The position numbers and the translations under genes are program-made. A DNA stretch of 64,000 nt from positions 75,685 through 139,684 of the forward strand of contig DJOB01000005.1 of NCBI GenBank assembly GCA_002437105.1, in the 5' to 3' direction. This DNA is from Caryophanales bacterium UBA6449 (GTDB lineage: Bacteria > Bacillota_I > Bacilli_A > RFN20 > CAG-288). Of this stretch, positions 1 through 8,324 are shown in pieces. Numbering within the stretch: the first letter of the stretch is position 1; each line of letters starts with the position of its first letter. The notes under the pieces were generated by a model. It ran no database searches and was not told where the DNA came from. It saw nothing but the letters and a program-made list of their open reading frames with translations.

Positions 1-585
1 CGTGGGGCAGCCAATCTGGTCCATCATCTGCGGCTGATGTCCAAGTATACGAAGAACGTCCTCTGCTGCATTAATCGCTTCGATGGCGATGCGCCCGAGG
101 AGATCAGGGCTATCGAGGAGAGCGTTCACGCGGCCGGATTCCCTTCAGCGCTCTGCTCCGGTTTCGCTGAGGGAGCGCAGGGAGCGGAAGAGCTGGCTCG
201 CCAGGTGGTCGACATCTGTGGTCGAAGGTCCGATTTCCAATCTCTGGATGATCATGATGAATCCATTCTGGCGAGGATAGAGGGCATCGCTAGGAACGTG
301 TACGGAGCGGAGGGAGTGGATCTGACACCCAAGGCTCATGAGGATATCGAGAGGATCCAGGATTTCCTCGGTGAGAAGGCTCGCAGTTTCTACATCTGTA
401 TGGCTAAGACGCCTCTCTCTCTGACGGATGATCCTAAGATTCAGGGTGCACCCTCCAATTTCCGTATCCGCATCTCGCAGGTCAAGCTTTCGGCCGGTGC
501 GGGTTTCATCATCCCGATCTCGGGCAGCGTTCTTCTGATGCCCGGCCTTCCCAAGGTACCGGCTGCGGTGGGGATGAAGGACTGA
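1..585 (+). CDS. fhs: Formate--tetrahydrofolate ligase, C-terminal part (5' cut by window edge)
   Basis: Makes 10-formyl-tetrahydrofolate from formate, THF and ATP in the cytoplasm. The frame is open from base 1, so only about the last 195 of the family's usual ~555 residues are present. The fragment starts in the segment leading into the conserved INRF strand (CCINRF) and ends with the typical C-terminal block SGSVLLMPGLPKVPAA. An internal ATG at 37 is not a credible start because the family sequence continues upstream of it. The next gene, folD-like, starts one base after the TGA stop, so the two are almost certainly co-transcribed as a one-carbon operon. Confidence 0.93.
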   Translation, partial: RGAANLVHHLRLMSKYTKNVLCCINRFDGDAPEEIRAIEESVHAAGFPSALCSGFAEGAQGAEELARQVVDICGRRSDFQSLDDHDESILARIEGIARNVYGAEGVDLTPKAHEDIERIQDFLGEKARSFYICMAKTPLSLTDDPKIQGAPSNFRIRISQVKLSAGAGFIIPISGSVLLMPGLPKVPAAVGMKD

Positions 586-586
586 T

Positions 587-1402
587 ATGATCCCGTTGCT
601 CGGTAGACCGCTCGCTCTCGAGGATAGAGCGGAGATTGCGCGGATGCGCGAGGCGGAGGGCCCGCTCAATCTCATCTGCGTGGGTGACTTTAACATACCT
701 GAATCCTCGGCTTACTTCGACCAGATTGCTAAGCTGGGAAAGATCTTGAAGACCCCGGTCTTTCGGATCAATCTAAATTCTTGTGGCGATCTTGCCGATG
801 CGATCGCTAAGCTCGCGGTACCTCCAGAGAATAGGTCGTTCCTCTTCCTCAGACCTTTCGACCGCAGATTTGCTAGCTATGCCCGCGCGATCGATCCTAG
901 CCAGGATCCGGACCGGTATAGCCTGCGAGCTTCCGCCGATCTCTACGAGGGGAAGATCGCTTTTCTTCCGGCGACTGCGCGGGCGGCTCTGCGGCTGATT
1001 CGCTCCGTATTGCCCGATCTGAAAGGGAAGCGCGCACTCGTGATCGGTCGCTCGGTATCCGTTGGTCTCCCGATCTTCCACGCGCTGATGCGCGAGGGTG
1101 CCTTCTGCTCGCTGGCTCATTCCCAGGTTGCTCCCACGGATATTGCCGACTGTGCGCGGTCATCCGATATCGTGGTTCTTGCTAGCGGGAAGCAGGGGCT
1201 CATCTCGCCGGCTGATCTGAGGGAAGGACAGGTGATTATCGATTGTGGATTCCATCCCGATGGTCAGGGTGATCTGGGCTTTATTCCCTCGGCTGAGCTG
1301 TCGGGATATTACACTCCTGTTCCCGGAGGAGTCGGACCTCTGACGGTCGTTTCGCTCTTTCATAATGCCTATGCCCTGAGGAAGGTGAATCATGGCTGCT
1401 GA
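587..1402 (+). CDS. folD: Divergent FolD-like methylene-THF dehydrogenase/cyclohydrolase
   Basis: FolD interconverts 5,10-methylene- and 10-formyl-THF with NADP. The C-terminal half is recognisable: GRSVSVGLP (dinucleotide fold), AHSQ, and TPVPGGVGPLT near the end. The N-terminal catalytic half is unusual. The lysine expected four residues after the SxxY tyrosine is Ile (SSAYFDQIAK, the nearest Lys is two residues further on). The usual PCTP is PATA, and the PxKDVDG segment is missing or shortened. At 271 residues it is slightly short. Position directly behind fhs fits the pathway, but cyclohydrolase activity is doubtful. Family assignment is firm; full bifunctionality is not. Confidence 0.8.
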   Translation: MIPLLGRPLALEDRAEIARMREAEGPLNLICVGDFNIPESSAYFDQIAKLGKILKTPVFRINLNSCGDLADAIAKLAVPPENRSFLFLRPFDRRFASYARAIDPSQDPDRYSLRASADLYEGKIAFLPATARAALRLIRSVLPDLKGKRALVIGRSVSVGLPIFHALMREGAFCSLAHSQVAPTDIADCARSSDIVVLASGKQGLISPADLREGQVIIDCGFHPDGQGDLGFIPSAELSGYYTPVPGGVGPLTVVSLFHNAYALRKVNHGC

Positions 1403-1937
1403 CACTTTTAGATTTCTCATAATGTCGGATACTCACGGCGATATCGATATCATGACGAGGATCGTGGGGATCCATCGGGATGATTGCACGAATTTCTTCC
1501 ACCTGGGAGATTCCGAGGTCTCACCCTATGTGGTCAATTCGCTCTTTTTAGGCGTCAGGGGAAACTGCGATTACTATGTGGGCCTGCCGGTCACGCGCGA
1601 TGTCCATTTTCCTTTTGGGATAGTTCACCTCGAGCATGGAAATAGGTTTGATGGGATAACCGAGGAGTATATCGACTCGGTCGGGTGCAAGATATTTCTC
1701 TTCGGGCACACCCACCGGAAGTTCCTCGGTCGGACGAGGTCTGGAGTCTGGGTGATGAATCCTGGCAGTCTAGTGTTGCCGCGCGATGGGAAGCTGGGCA
1801 GCTATTTGATCGCCGAGATCGATAACCAGAGCGGCGAGGTGAGAAAAGCTGAGTTTCACCTGGTTGAACCCGATACGGGGAGAGAGGTGGAATGCCTCGA
1901 TGGTCTGAAGGAACATGGTTTGTTGAGAAACTTCTAA
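1392..1937 (+). CDS. YfcE/MJ0936-type metallophosphoesterase
   Basis: A 181-residue calcineurin-fold phosphoesterase. Visible metal-binding motifs in order are SDTHGD (residues ~12-17), GDSE, GNCD (~56-59) and GHTHRK (~105-110), followed by MNPGSL typical of the YfcE group. The likely role is hydrolysis of small phosphodiesters or phosphomonoesters with Mn2+; the natural substrate is unknown. The ATG overlaps the end of the folD-like gene by 11 bases, which suggests translational coupling in the same operon. A start at the second ATG (1422) is less likely because it would put the first metal motif at the very N-terminus. Confidence 0.87.
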   Translation: MAADTFRFLIMSDTHGDIDIMTRIVGIHRDDCTNFFHLGDSEVSPYVVNSLFLGVRGNCDYYVGLPVTRDVHFPFGIVHLEHGNRFDGITEEYIDSVGCKIFLFGHTHRKFLGRTRSGVWVMNPGSLVLPRDGKLGSYLIAEIDNQSGEVRKAEFHLVEPDTGREVECLDGLKEHGLLRNF

Positions 1938-1995
1938 GTTAACAGATAGTCGTTCGTGACGGCTGATTCACGCCTATCTCTTATGGGGTGGGTGC

Positions 1996-3933
1996 ATGGA
2001 ATTGAAGGATGTTTCTTTTTCCTATTGTCAGGGAGGAGAATTGATTCTGGACGGATTGACTGTTTCTTTTCCTGAGACTGGACTATTTTGCATACTGGGA
2101 CGCTCGGGCAGTGGGAAAACGACGCTCCTTCACCTGATGGCTGGAATGATTACACCCACGCGAGGCAGGATTGAAAATAGGGGTCGGTGTGCGCTGGTTC
2201 TTCAGGATTACGATGCGATCGATGGATTGACAGCGGGTGAGAATGCGGCGCTCAATATGACTCTAGATGGTGTGTCGCGAAAGGAGAGAGAAGCGCGCGT
2301 TCAGGGTGTCTTTGCGCGGTTGGGAATCTCTCTCCTCTATGATCGTTTCCCCGATACCCTCTCTGGTGGTGAGAGGCAGAGGGTAGCTAATGCGGAAGCG
2401 ATCTGTGCGGCAGATTCCGTCATCCTAGCTGATGAACCGACCGGTTCTCTCGGGGCTAGCGATTCTCAGGAGGTCATGTCGCTGCTTAGAGAAGCCTCTA
2501 GGACTAAGCTGGTCATCATTGCGACACACGAGGTCAGTCTGGCTCAAAGATTCTCCGATTTTATCTTTAGGTTGGAGAATGGTAAACTTGAAATAATCGC
2601 AAATAATAACTGTGAATCAGTATGTAATATATATTCTGACATCAAGCCTAATAAGATGGCGGTGGGTGATTCGCTCAAGCTTAGCTGGGCTCTCACTGTG
2701 AAGCGAAGAATGCGTTTCCTAATCTCGGGAATAGCGGTTGGCTTCTCTTTCTCAGCCTTGGCGGTAGCCCTGAATTTTGGCTGGTCTCGGACTTCGGTTG
2801 CCGATGATATCTTTCTATCCTTCTATGATCCGGGCACGATGATCGTCTCTCAACGGGTCGATATCGAGCAGACCCAAGGGATGACCCTCACGCGAAATAG
2901 TGAATTGTCGGTCGATCTAGCTGAGCGGATGAGGGAGGAGATAGGCGTGGAGATCCTACCTAGCTATGGGTATTTCTTCCCCCAAGCCTGTTCGATTGAA
3001 CTCGCCGATAGGATTGTCGATCTTACGGTTGAACCCTATCTGAATCCGGGCATTCTAAAGGCGGGTCGACTTCCTTCTACTTCATTCGAAGTGATCGCCA
3101 ATACTTCTTTTGTCGATTCTATGGAGATCGATGAGGTGATCGGCTATGAGATTCCGCATCGATTCGTCCGGAATCTCTTGCTGGATTCGCATTCTGGTGA
3201 GACTTTCAGCTATGTGTTTGATCAGGTCTTCACTGTCACGGGTCTGGTGGAAGAGGATAGAACTTTCAATGCGCCCGCCCTCTATTATTCCTATCGCGAA
3301 GTCGATACGTATTTTGGCTCGAAAGCCGTGGGAGAAGATGGGTTGATGGTCCGCGATATCCTGCAGGATCCCTCCTGGCGGGACACGGAAGTTAGAGGGT
3401 ATCGAACGATAGTTTGCTCAGAGGAACCAATGCGGCTTAAACGGTGGTTAGCGGATAATTCCGCCTTCATCAATACTGAATCGCGCGCCTATAGAGCGAG
3501 CCAGGCTTCAGAGGAGATGAGCGATGCGATCTCGTCGCTCTCTCTGATCTTCTTGAGCGCGGTAGCTCTCATCGGGATCGCGATTCAGTACTTTGCGGTT
3601 ACCTCCATATTTCAGGAGGCGGCGGCCCAGTGTGCTCGGGTGATGGCCCAGACAGGTAGGGGGCGAAGATTCTTCGCCTCCATGAGAGGCATGCCTTATA
3701 TTTTCACCGCGATCTCCGTGCTATCTTTTGGGGGCTGCAGTCTGCTTCTTTCGGCCCTGATACCTCACTTGTTATCGGCTATCGGTCTGCCAGTGGGATT
3801 GCTCAATCTATCGGTTTGGCCATTCCTCATCTCCTCTCTGGTGCTGGTTTTACTCTCCCTTCTCTGCTGTTCCTTTGCGGTTTTTCGCCTCTCGCGCAGC
3901 TCGCTCCAAAACGCGCTGAGGAGTTTTAGATGA
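1996..3933 (+). CDS. ABC transporter, ATPase fused to FtsX-type permease (645 aa)
   Basis: One chain carries an ABC ATPase (residues ~1-215) and a permease domain. ATPase motifs: Walker A GRSGSGKT (35-42), signature LSGGERQR (~122-129), Walker B VILADEPTG, switch His in ATHE (~178). The permease has one membrane span after the ATPase (~235-260), a large extracytoplasmic region (~265-510), then three spans (~515-635), the MacB/FtsX layout. Such proteins act as mechanotransmitters or exporters of peptides, lipids or lipoproteins. The TGA overlaps the ATG of the next gene (ATGA at 3930-3933), so the two products probably form a heterodimer. Substrate cannot be read from the sequence. Confidence 0.87.
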   Translation: MELKDVSFSYCQGGELILDGLTVSFPETGLFCILGRSGSGKTTLLHLMAGMITPTRGRIENRGRCALVLQDYDAIDGLTAGENAALNMTLDGVSRKEREARVQGVFARLGISLLYDRFPDTLSGGERQRVANAEAICAADSVILADEPTGSLGASDSQEVMSLLREASRTKLVIIATHEVSLAQRFSDFIFRLENGKLEIIANNNCESVCNIYSDIKPNKMAVGDSLKLSWALTVKRRMRFLISGIAVGFSFSALAVALNFGWSRTSVADDIFLSFYDPGTMIVSQRVDIEQTQGMTLTRNSELSVDLAERMREEIGVEILPSYGYFFPQACSIELADRIVDLTVEPYLNPGILKAGRLPSTSFEVIANTSFVDSMEIDEVIGYEIPHRFVRNLLLDSHSGETFSYVFDQVFTVTGLVEEDRTFNAPALYYSYREVDTYFGSKAVGEDGLMVRDILQDPSWRDTEVRGYRTIVCSEEPMRLKRWLADNSAFINTESRAYRASQASEEMSDAISSLSLIFLSAVALIGIAIQYFAVTSIFQEAAAQCARVMAQTGRGRRFFASMRGMPYIFTAISVLSFGGCSLLLSALIPHLLSAIGLPVGLLNLSVWPFLISSLVLVLLSLLCCSFAVFRLSRSSLQNALRSFR

Positions 3934-6722
3934 TCAAGATACGCAATCTGACGAAGAGATATCCGCAGGAGACGCGCGATGCACTATCGCGAGTCTCTCT
4001 AGATCTGCCCCGCTCTGGAGTGGTGGTAGTGCGAGGCAGATCGGGTGCGGGTAAGACGACTCTCTGCTCCATCCTGGCCGGCATGGTCGGTGACTTTGAG
4101 GGTCGAGTCCTTTTTGATGATCTTGAACTGGGGGCCATGAGTGAGAAGGAGCGGGCCGATTTTCGAGCGGATAAGGTCAGCATGGCTTTTCAGGAAGGCT
4201 TTTTAGCGGAGGAAGCCAAGGTGATCGATGAGGTGGAAAGACCGCTGCAGCTCCTGGGTGAAAAGAGAGGCGAAATGCGGGAGAGGGTCATGGCTCTGCT
4301 CTCGCGCTTAGGCATGGGGGAACTGGCTGATCGGACCGTGAAGCAACTATCCGGGGGTGAGAGAAAACGGGTTGCCCTCGCTAAGGCTCTCGCTAAAGAG
4401 GCCCCGCTGACGGTGTTGGACGAACCCACTGCGGGTCTCAATACTAGATTGACTCAGATTGTCGAGAGTTTGATCCGTGAGATGGGAGCGGGTCGGCTGA
4501 TCTTGGTGATCACCCACGATGACAGTTTTCTTGCTGATCTAGATACGATTCTCATGGATGATGGTAAAGCAGAATACATAGCGAAGAGCCGTCGTGATTA
4601 TAAGTGCGATACTCCTATCCTTAAAGAGGCTAGGCAGATCAGTCTCCTGGCGCTGATCAGAGAAGCGATCAGGTATTTCTTCTCGAGCGTGAAGCACAGC
4701 TTCATCTCGATCATGGCGATGGGATTTGCCATGATCGTGGCGGGATTCTCGCTTCTGATGGTCGATGGCGTGGGCCGCGGGATGAAGAATCTGGTCGGCA
4801 CCTCTCTCGATGAACTTTCGGCGGTCGTGACTCCGCGGTATAACCAGAATTCAGAGAATCGGTCTGGACTCTATTTGAGTTCCGACCAGCTGCGGAGGTT
4901 GTCGGGACTGAGCGATTCCTTTGCCGGCATCGGTACTCGATATATCGGAGGTCTCAATAGTTTTTTTACCCCCGAGAGTGGAGTGCGGGTCTCTCTGAAC
5001 GGAAAAAGGCTGTATAAGAACTTTGGTATCGACAGCCTGATCAATGCGGAACTGCTGCTGGAAGAAACATGGGACATCTTCCCGGATATAGAAGTTGGTT
5101 CAATTGAAATAGATAGGGTGGTTATAAGCGTTAATGATGCTTTCTATAGATTATTAGTCCAGGAGAGCGGCGGTGAGAGCAATCTGGAGAGAGCGGTGAG
5201 AAGCAGTGGCTTGAAGATCGCTGTGGTGGCAGGCATCTCCAGTGTCAGTGGAGATAAGCGCTTCAGTCTACCCGTGGCGGCACTCATTCGATCGGACGGG
5301 TTTGGCATCTTTCATCCCGATCCTGAATTTCCCTCATATGTGGTCGAGGGTCTCCTGTCTCTCGAGACTTCCTATGACCTGCACGCTCTTGACCCGACGC
5401 CTCTGACCCTGAAGGGGGCTGGGGTCTTCTGGGTCGCTCGCGAGCGGATGAGCGACTTCTTCCGGGCGTTTCAGGTGTCCAGCCAGTGTAGCAGTCTGGC
5501 TTTGGAGAAGGTGTTTTCCAATGAGCAGACTCAGGCGTTGGGAGTCTCGTACCGCCAGGGGGAACAGGTCTCTCCCCAAGATTGTCTATCCATGTATTTT
5601 CGCGCGGGCGAGGATATCGTCGGCTACAGCCTATCTTCGCCAGCCTACACATATATTTCTGGGGGGATGTACGAGGGGTTTCTCGCGCCGATATTCCTTT
5701 CCAGCGATCGGTCAAAACTCAATGATATGATGGATCGGAACTCTTTGACCGACTGGAACCTCGCGGCTTATACCTTCTCCGATGACGAGATGCCAGAAGG
5801 GGTTTTTGCTTCGAGCTTGACTGACTCGATACTGGGTCGAGGCGTGAATGTGCGGAGCCCCGCTGACCGGGTGCTCGTCGGTGGAAAAATCGCGGCGGAC
5901 GATGGCAGCGTGGGTATAACGGTCGGCTTGGCTGAAGCGCTCTTCCCCGCCGCGAACATGGCGGTCGGGAAGATCTTGAATCTTCTGATGCTCAAGGAGA
6001 CCCGGGAAGTTTCGGGCGGTTTCGCCAATTCTTTTGCGGAGATCTCCCTCAGGATATCTGGCATATTTGAGGGCGAGGATAAAGCGCTGATCCACGATGC
6101 GTTCTTTCCGTTAGCTCTAGCCTTCAATTGCTCCGATTACTTCACGCCGAGCCTAGGATGCGACGCTTTCGTTTTGAGGTTTGCCTCGCCCGAAGCGATG
6201 GAGATCGGATTGAAGGAGCTGATGTCCGAATTTCCCCAGTACAGATTTACGGCCCCTGTCAAGGAGACGATTGAAGCTATCGAAGAGGTGCTGCAGTCAA
6301 TCGGAAGAGGGCTGGGGGCCTTTGGCGGAATCGCTATCGTCCTCGCGCTCGTGCTCTTCATCCTGAGTTCGACGCTGACGGTGCAGCGAGCGAGAAGGCG
6401 ACTCGGCGATCTCCTGGCCATGGGCTGCCAGCGCAGACATATCTTTGTATTCATAGCCTTTCAGACCTTGATGGCGGGAACTATAGCCTGGGGCGAAGCG
6501 ATCCTCGCACTGCTGGTTGCTGATCGCTTGGTGGCGCGGAAGCTGTTGGAGATCTTTCAGGGAGGCTACACCTCTTCCGCTATCAGTACCATCCTGGTGG
6601 TCGGGACCATCGGTTTCGCCTGCGTTTTAATAGCGGGAATCGCCTCCTTCGCCCGGTTGAGAACCCTCGATCCGCTAGCGGCTCTGAGGGATAAAAATTT
6701 AAAACCGCTTTCACGTGCCTAA
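3930..6722 (+). CDS. ABC transporter, ATPase fused to FtsX-type permease (930 aa)
   Basis: Partner of the preceding gene. The ATPase occupies residues ~1-215 with Walker A GRSGAGKT (36-43), signature LSGGERKR (~140-147) and Walker B LTVLDEPT. One membrane span follows at ~245-270, then an unusually long extracytoplasmic region of ~520 residues, then three C-terminal spans (~800-920) with an FtsX-like core. The long extracellular part suggests capture of a bulky substrate or interaction with other envelope proteins. The start overlaps the upstream stop by four bases, giving tight translational coupling. No sensor kinase or peptide gene lies beside it, so an antimicrobial-peptide role is only possible, not shown. 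Confidence 0.87.
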   Translation: MIKIRNLTKRYPQETRDALSRVSLDLPRSGVVVVRGRSGAGKTTLCSILAGMVGDFEGRVLFDDLELGAMSEKERADFRADKVSMAFQEGFLAEEAKVIDEVERPLQLLGEKRGEMRERVMALLSRLGMGELADRTVKQLSGGERKRVALAKALAKEAPLTVLDEPTAGLNTRLTQIVESLIREMGAGRLILVITHDDSFLADLDTILMDDGKAEYIAKSRRDYKCDTPILKEARQISLLALIREAIRYFFSSVKHSFISIMAMGFAMIVAGFSLLMVDGVGRGMKNLVGTSLDELSAVVTPRYNQNSENRSGLYLSSDQLRRLSGLSDSFAGIGTRYIGGLNSFFTPESGVRVSLNGKRLYKNFGIDSLINAELLLEETWDIFPDIEVGSIEIDRVVISVNDAFYRLLVQESGGESNLERAVRSSGLKIAVVAGISSVSGDKRFSLPVAALIRSDGFGIFHPDPEFPSYVVEGLLSLETSYDLHALDPTPLTLKGAGVFWVARERMSDFFRAFQVSSQCSSLALEKVFSNEQTQALGVSYRQGEQVSPQDCLSMYFRAGEDIVGYSLSSPAYTYISGGMYEGFLAPIFLSSDRSKLNDMMDRNSLTDWNLAAYTFSDDEMPEGVFASSLTDSILGRGVNVRSPADRVLVGGKIAADDGSVGITVGLAEALFPAANMAVGKILNLLMLKETREVSGGFANSFAEISLRISGIFEGEDKALIHDAFFPLALAFNCSDYFTPSLGCDAFVLRFASPEAMEIGLKELMSEFPQYRFTAPVKETIEAIEEVLQSIGRGLGAFGGIAIVLALVLFILSSTLTVQRARRRLGDLLAMGCQRRHIFVFIAFQTLMAGTIAWGEAILALLVADRLVARKLLEIFQGGYTSSAISTILVVGTIGFACVLIAGIASFARLRTLDPLAALRDKNLKPLSRA

Positions 6723-6736
6723 TCGGCCTCTAACGT

Positions 6737-6765
6737 TTGACAAATCCTGCAAACGGGCTTACATT
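6737..6765 (+). promoter_or_regulatory. Promoter of cold shock gene
   Basis: Perfect -35 TTGACA at 6737-6742, a 17-base spacer and a -10 TACATT at 6760-6765, ending 45 bases before the csp ATG. The fairly short 5' leader gives little room for a long cold-responsive structure. Confidence 0.6.
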
Positions 6766-6810
6766 TTTTAGCGCTTGGACGGTGAAAGGTCTAGGCGAAA
6801 GAGGTTTGCC

Positions 6811-7041
6811 ATGAAGGGTAAAGTTAAGATGTTCGATGCGAAGAAGGGCTACGGTTTCATCCGTGCTGAGGATGGAAACGACGTCTTCTTCCACTACTCC
6901 AGCCTTATGATGGATGGCTTCAAGACTGCCAATCCTGGAGATGAGGTTGAGTTTGAGGTCAGCTCCACCGACAAGGGTCTGCGCGCTTCTGACGTGAAGA
7001 TCACCAAGAAGGCTGCTGTCGCTGACGATCGTCAGTATTAA
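6811..7041 (+). CDS. csp: Cold shock protein (CspA family)
   Basis: A 76-residue single-stranded nucleic-acid-binding protein of the CSD/OB-fold family, acting as an RNA chaperone or antiterminator. RNP1 is seen as KKGYGFI (residues ~11-17) and RNP2 as DVFFHYS (~23-29). The start is taken at 6811 because AGAGG lies just upstream (6800-6804); a longer frame upstream is not supported. The C-terminal tail is slightly longer than the classical 66-67 residues and ends in a charged stretch. It is a monocistronic unit with its own promoter and a strong terminator. Confidence 0.95.
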   Translation: MKGKVKMFDAKKGYGFIRAEDGNDVFFHYSSLMMDGFKTANPGDEVEFEVSSTDKGLRASDVKITKKAAVADDRQY

Positions 7042-7100
7042 AATCTACTGATTCATCGAGCACTTGCATATAGGCGTGACGTAAGTCGGGTCGATATGCT

Positions 7101-7128
7101 AAAAGGGCGGGTTTCCGCCCTTTTTTCA
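7101..7128 (+). terminator. Terminator after csp
   Basis: Perfect stem AAAGGGCGG / CCGCCCTTT with a GTTT loop, running into six T residues. It closes the csp unit before ychF. Confidence 0.9.
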
Positions 7129-7198
7129 TGCTCGATGTGCTAAAATTTCGAGTTGTTATCTAAGGTATATAAAGCCTTCTAAAAAACGAGGAAATACT

Positions 7199-8314
7199 AT
7201 GGGACTTACTGCAGGTATCGTCGGACTTCCCAACGTTGGAAAATCCACACTGTTCAACGCTTTGACCAACTCCAATGTCGTGGCGGAAAACTATCCTTTC
7301 GCGACTATCAAGCCCAACACGGCTGTCGTCGAGATCAAGGATCCGCGGGTCGATCGTCTCGCTGAGATCTTCAAGCCCGCCCGGATCGTGCGCGCAACCT
7401 TCCAGTTCACCGATATAGCAGGTCTGGTCAAGGGTGCTTCCAAGGGTGAGGGATTGGGAAACCAGTTCCTGGGAAACATCCGGAACACCGATGCTATCCT
7501 CGAGGTGGTGCGCTGCTTCGATAGCAAGGACATCATCCACGTCGAGGGAAGCGTCGACCCCATCCGGGATATCAACGAGATCAATCTAGAGCTGATCCTG
7601 GCGGATCTTCAGGTGGTCGAGGGGGCGCTCGGCAAGGTGTCCAAGCGTGCCCAGATGAGTCGCGATAAGCAGATGATCGCCGAGGTCAAACTGCTCGAGC
7701 GGGTCAAGGAAGCTCTGGAGAACGAGAAGTTCGCCTCCACCGTCGAGATGACCTCTGAGGAACAGAAGGTCCTGCACAACTTCAACCTGCTGACGGCTAA
7801 GCCGATCATCTATATCGGAAATGTGGCTGAGTCCGCCTACGCTAACCCGATGGCCGATAAGTATTTCCCGCTGGTCGATCAGTTCGCGAAGAGCCAGAAC
7901 ACGGTAGCGATCCCTGTCTGTGCGGAGACGGAGGCTCAGCTGTCCTCGGTCTCGGCGGAGGAGAGGAAGGAGTACCTGGAAGCGCTAGGTACTAATCTGA
8001 CCGGTCTCGATAGGATCGCAAAGACCGCTTACGATATCCTCGGTCTGCGGACCTTCTTCACCGGCGGACCCGATGAGGTGCGCGCCTGGACCTTCCACGA
8101 GGGCGACCTCGCGCCCCGCTGCGCTGGTGTCATTCACACCGATATGGAGAAGGGCTTCATCAAAGCGGAGGTCTATTCCTTCGCCGATATCGACAAGTAT
8201 GGCGACGAGAAGAAGCTCAGGGATCTCGGTTTGATCCGCACTGAGGGCAAGGACTATCCCGTCAAGGATGGCGACTGCCTGTTCATCAAGTTCAATGCCC
8301 CCAAGGGCAAGTAG
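7199..8314 (+). CDS. ychF: Redox-regulated ATPase YchF (OLA1 family)
   Basis: Universally conserved P-loop protein that binds ATP rather than GTP and associates with ribosomes. Length 371 residues matches the family (~365). Motifs: GLPNVGKST (residues ~9-17), DIAGLVKGASKGEGLGNQFL (~70-89), and NVAE near residue 208 in place of NKxD, as is normal for YchF. The C-terminal TGS domain includes TFFTGGPDEVRAWT and the RGLIRTEGK-like ending. RBS ACGAGGAAA lies just before the ATG. The gene precedes argS by ten bases and is probably co-transcribed with it. Confidence 0.97.
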   Translation: MGLTAGIVGLPNVGKSTLFNALTNSNVVAENYPFATIKPNTAVVEIKDPRVDRLAEIFKPARIVRATFQFTDIAGLVKGASKGEGLGNQFLGNIRNTDAILEVVRCFDSKDIIHVEGSVDPIRDINEINLELILADLQVVEGALGKVSKRAQMSRDKQMIAEVKLLERVKEALENEKFASTVEMTSEEQKVLHNFNLLTAKPIIYIGNVAESAYANPMADKYFPLVDQFAKSQNTVAIPVCAETEAQLSSVSAEERKEYLEALGTNLTGLDRIAKTAYDILGLRTFFTGGPDEVRAWTFHEGDLAPRCAGVIHTDMEKGFIKAEVYSFADIDKYGDEKKLRDLGLIRTEGKDYPVKDGDCLFIKFNAPKGK

Positions 8315-8324
8315 GAGGTTATCG

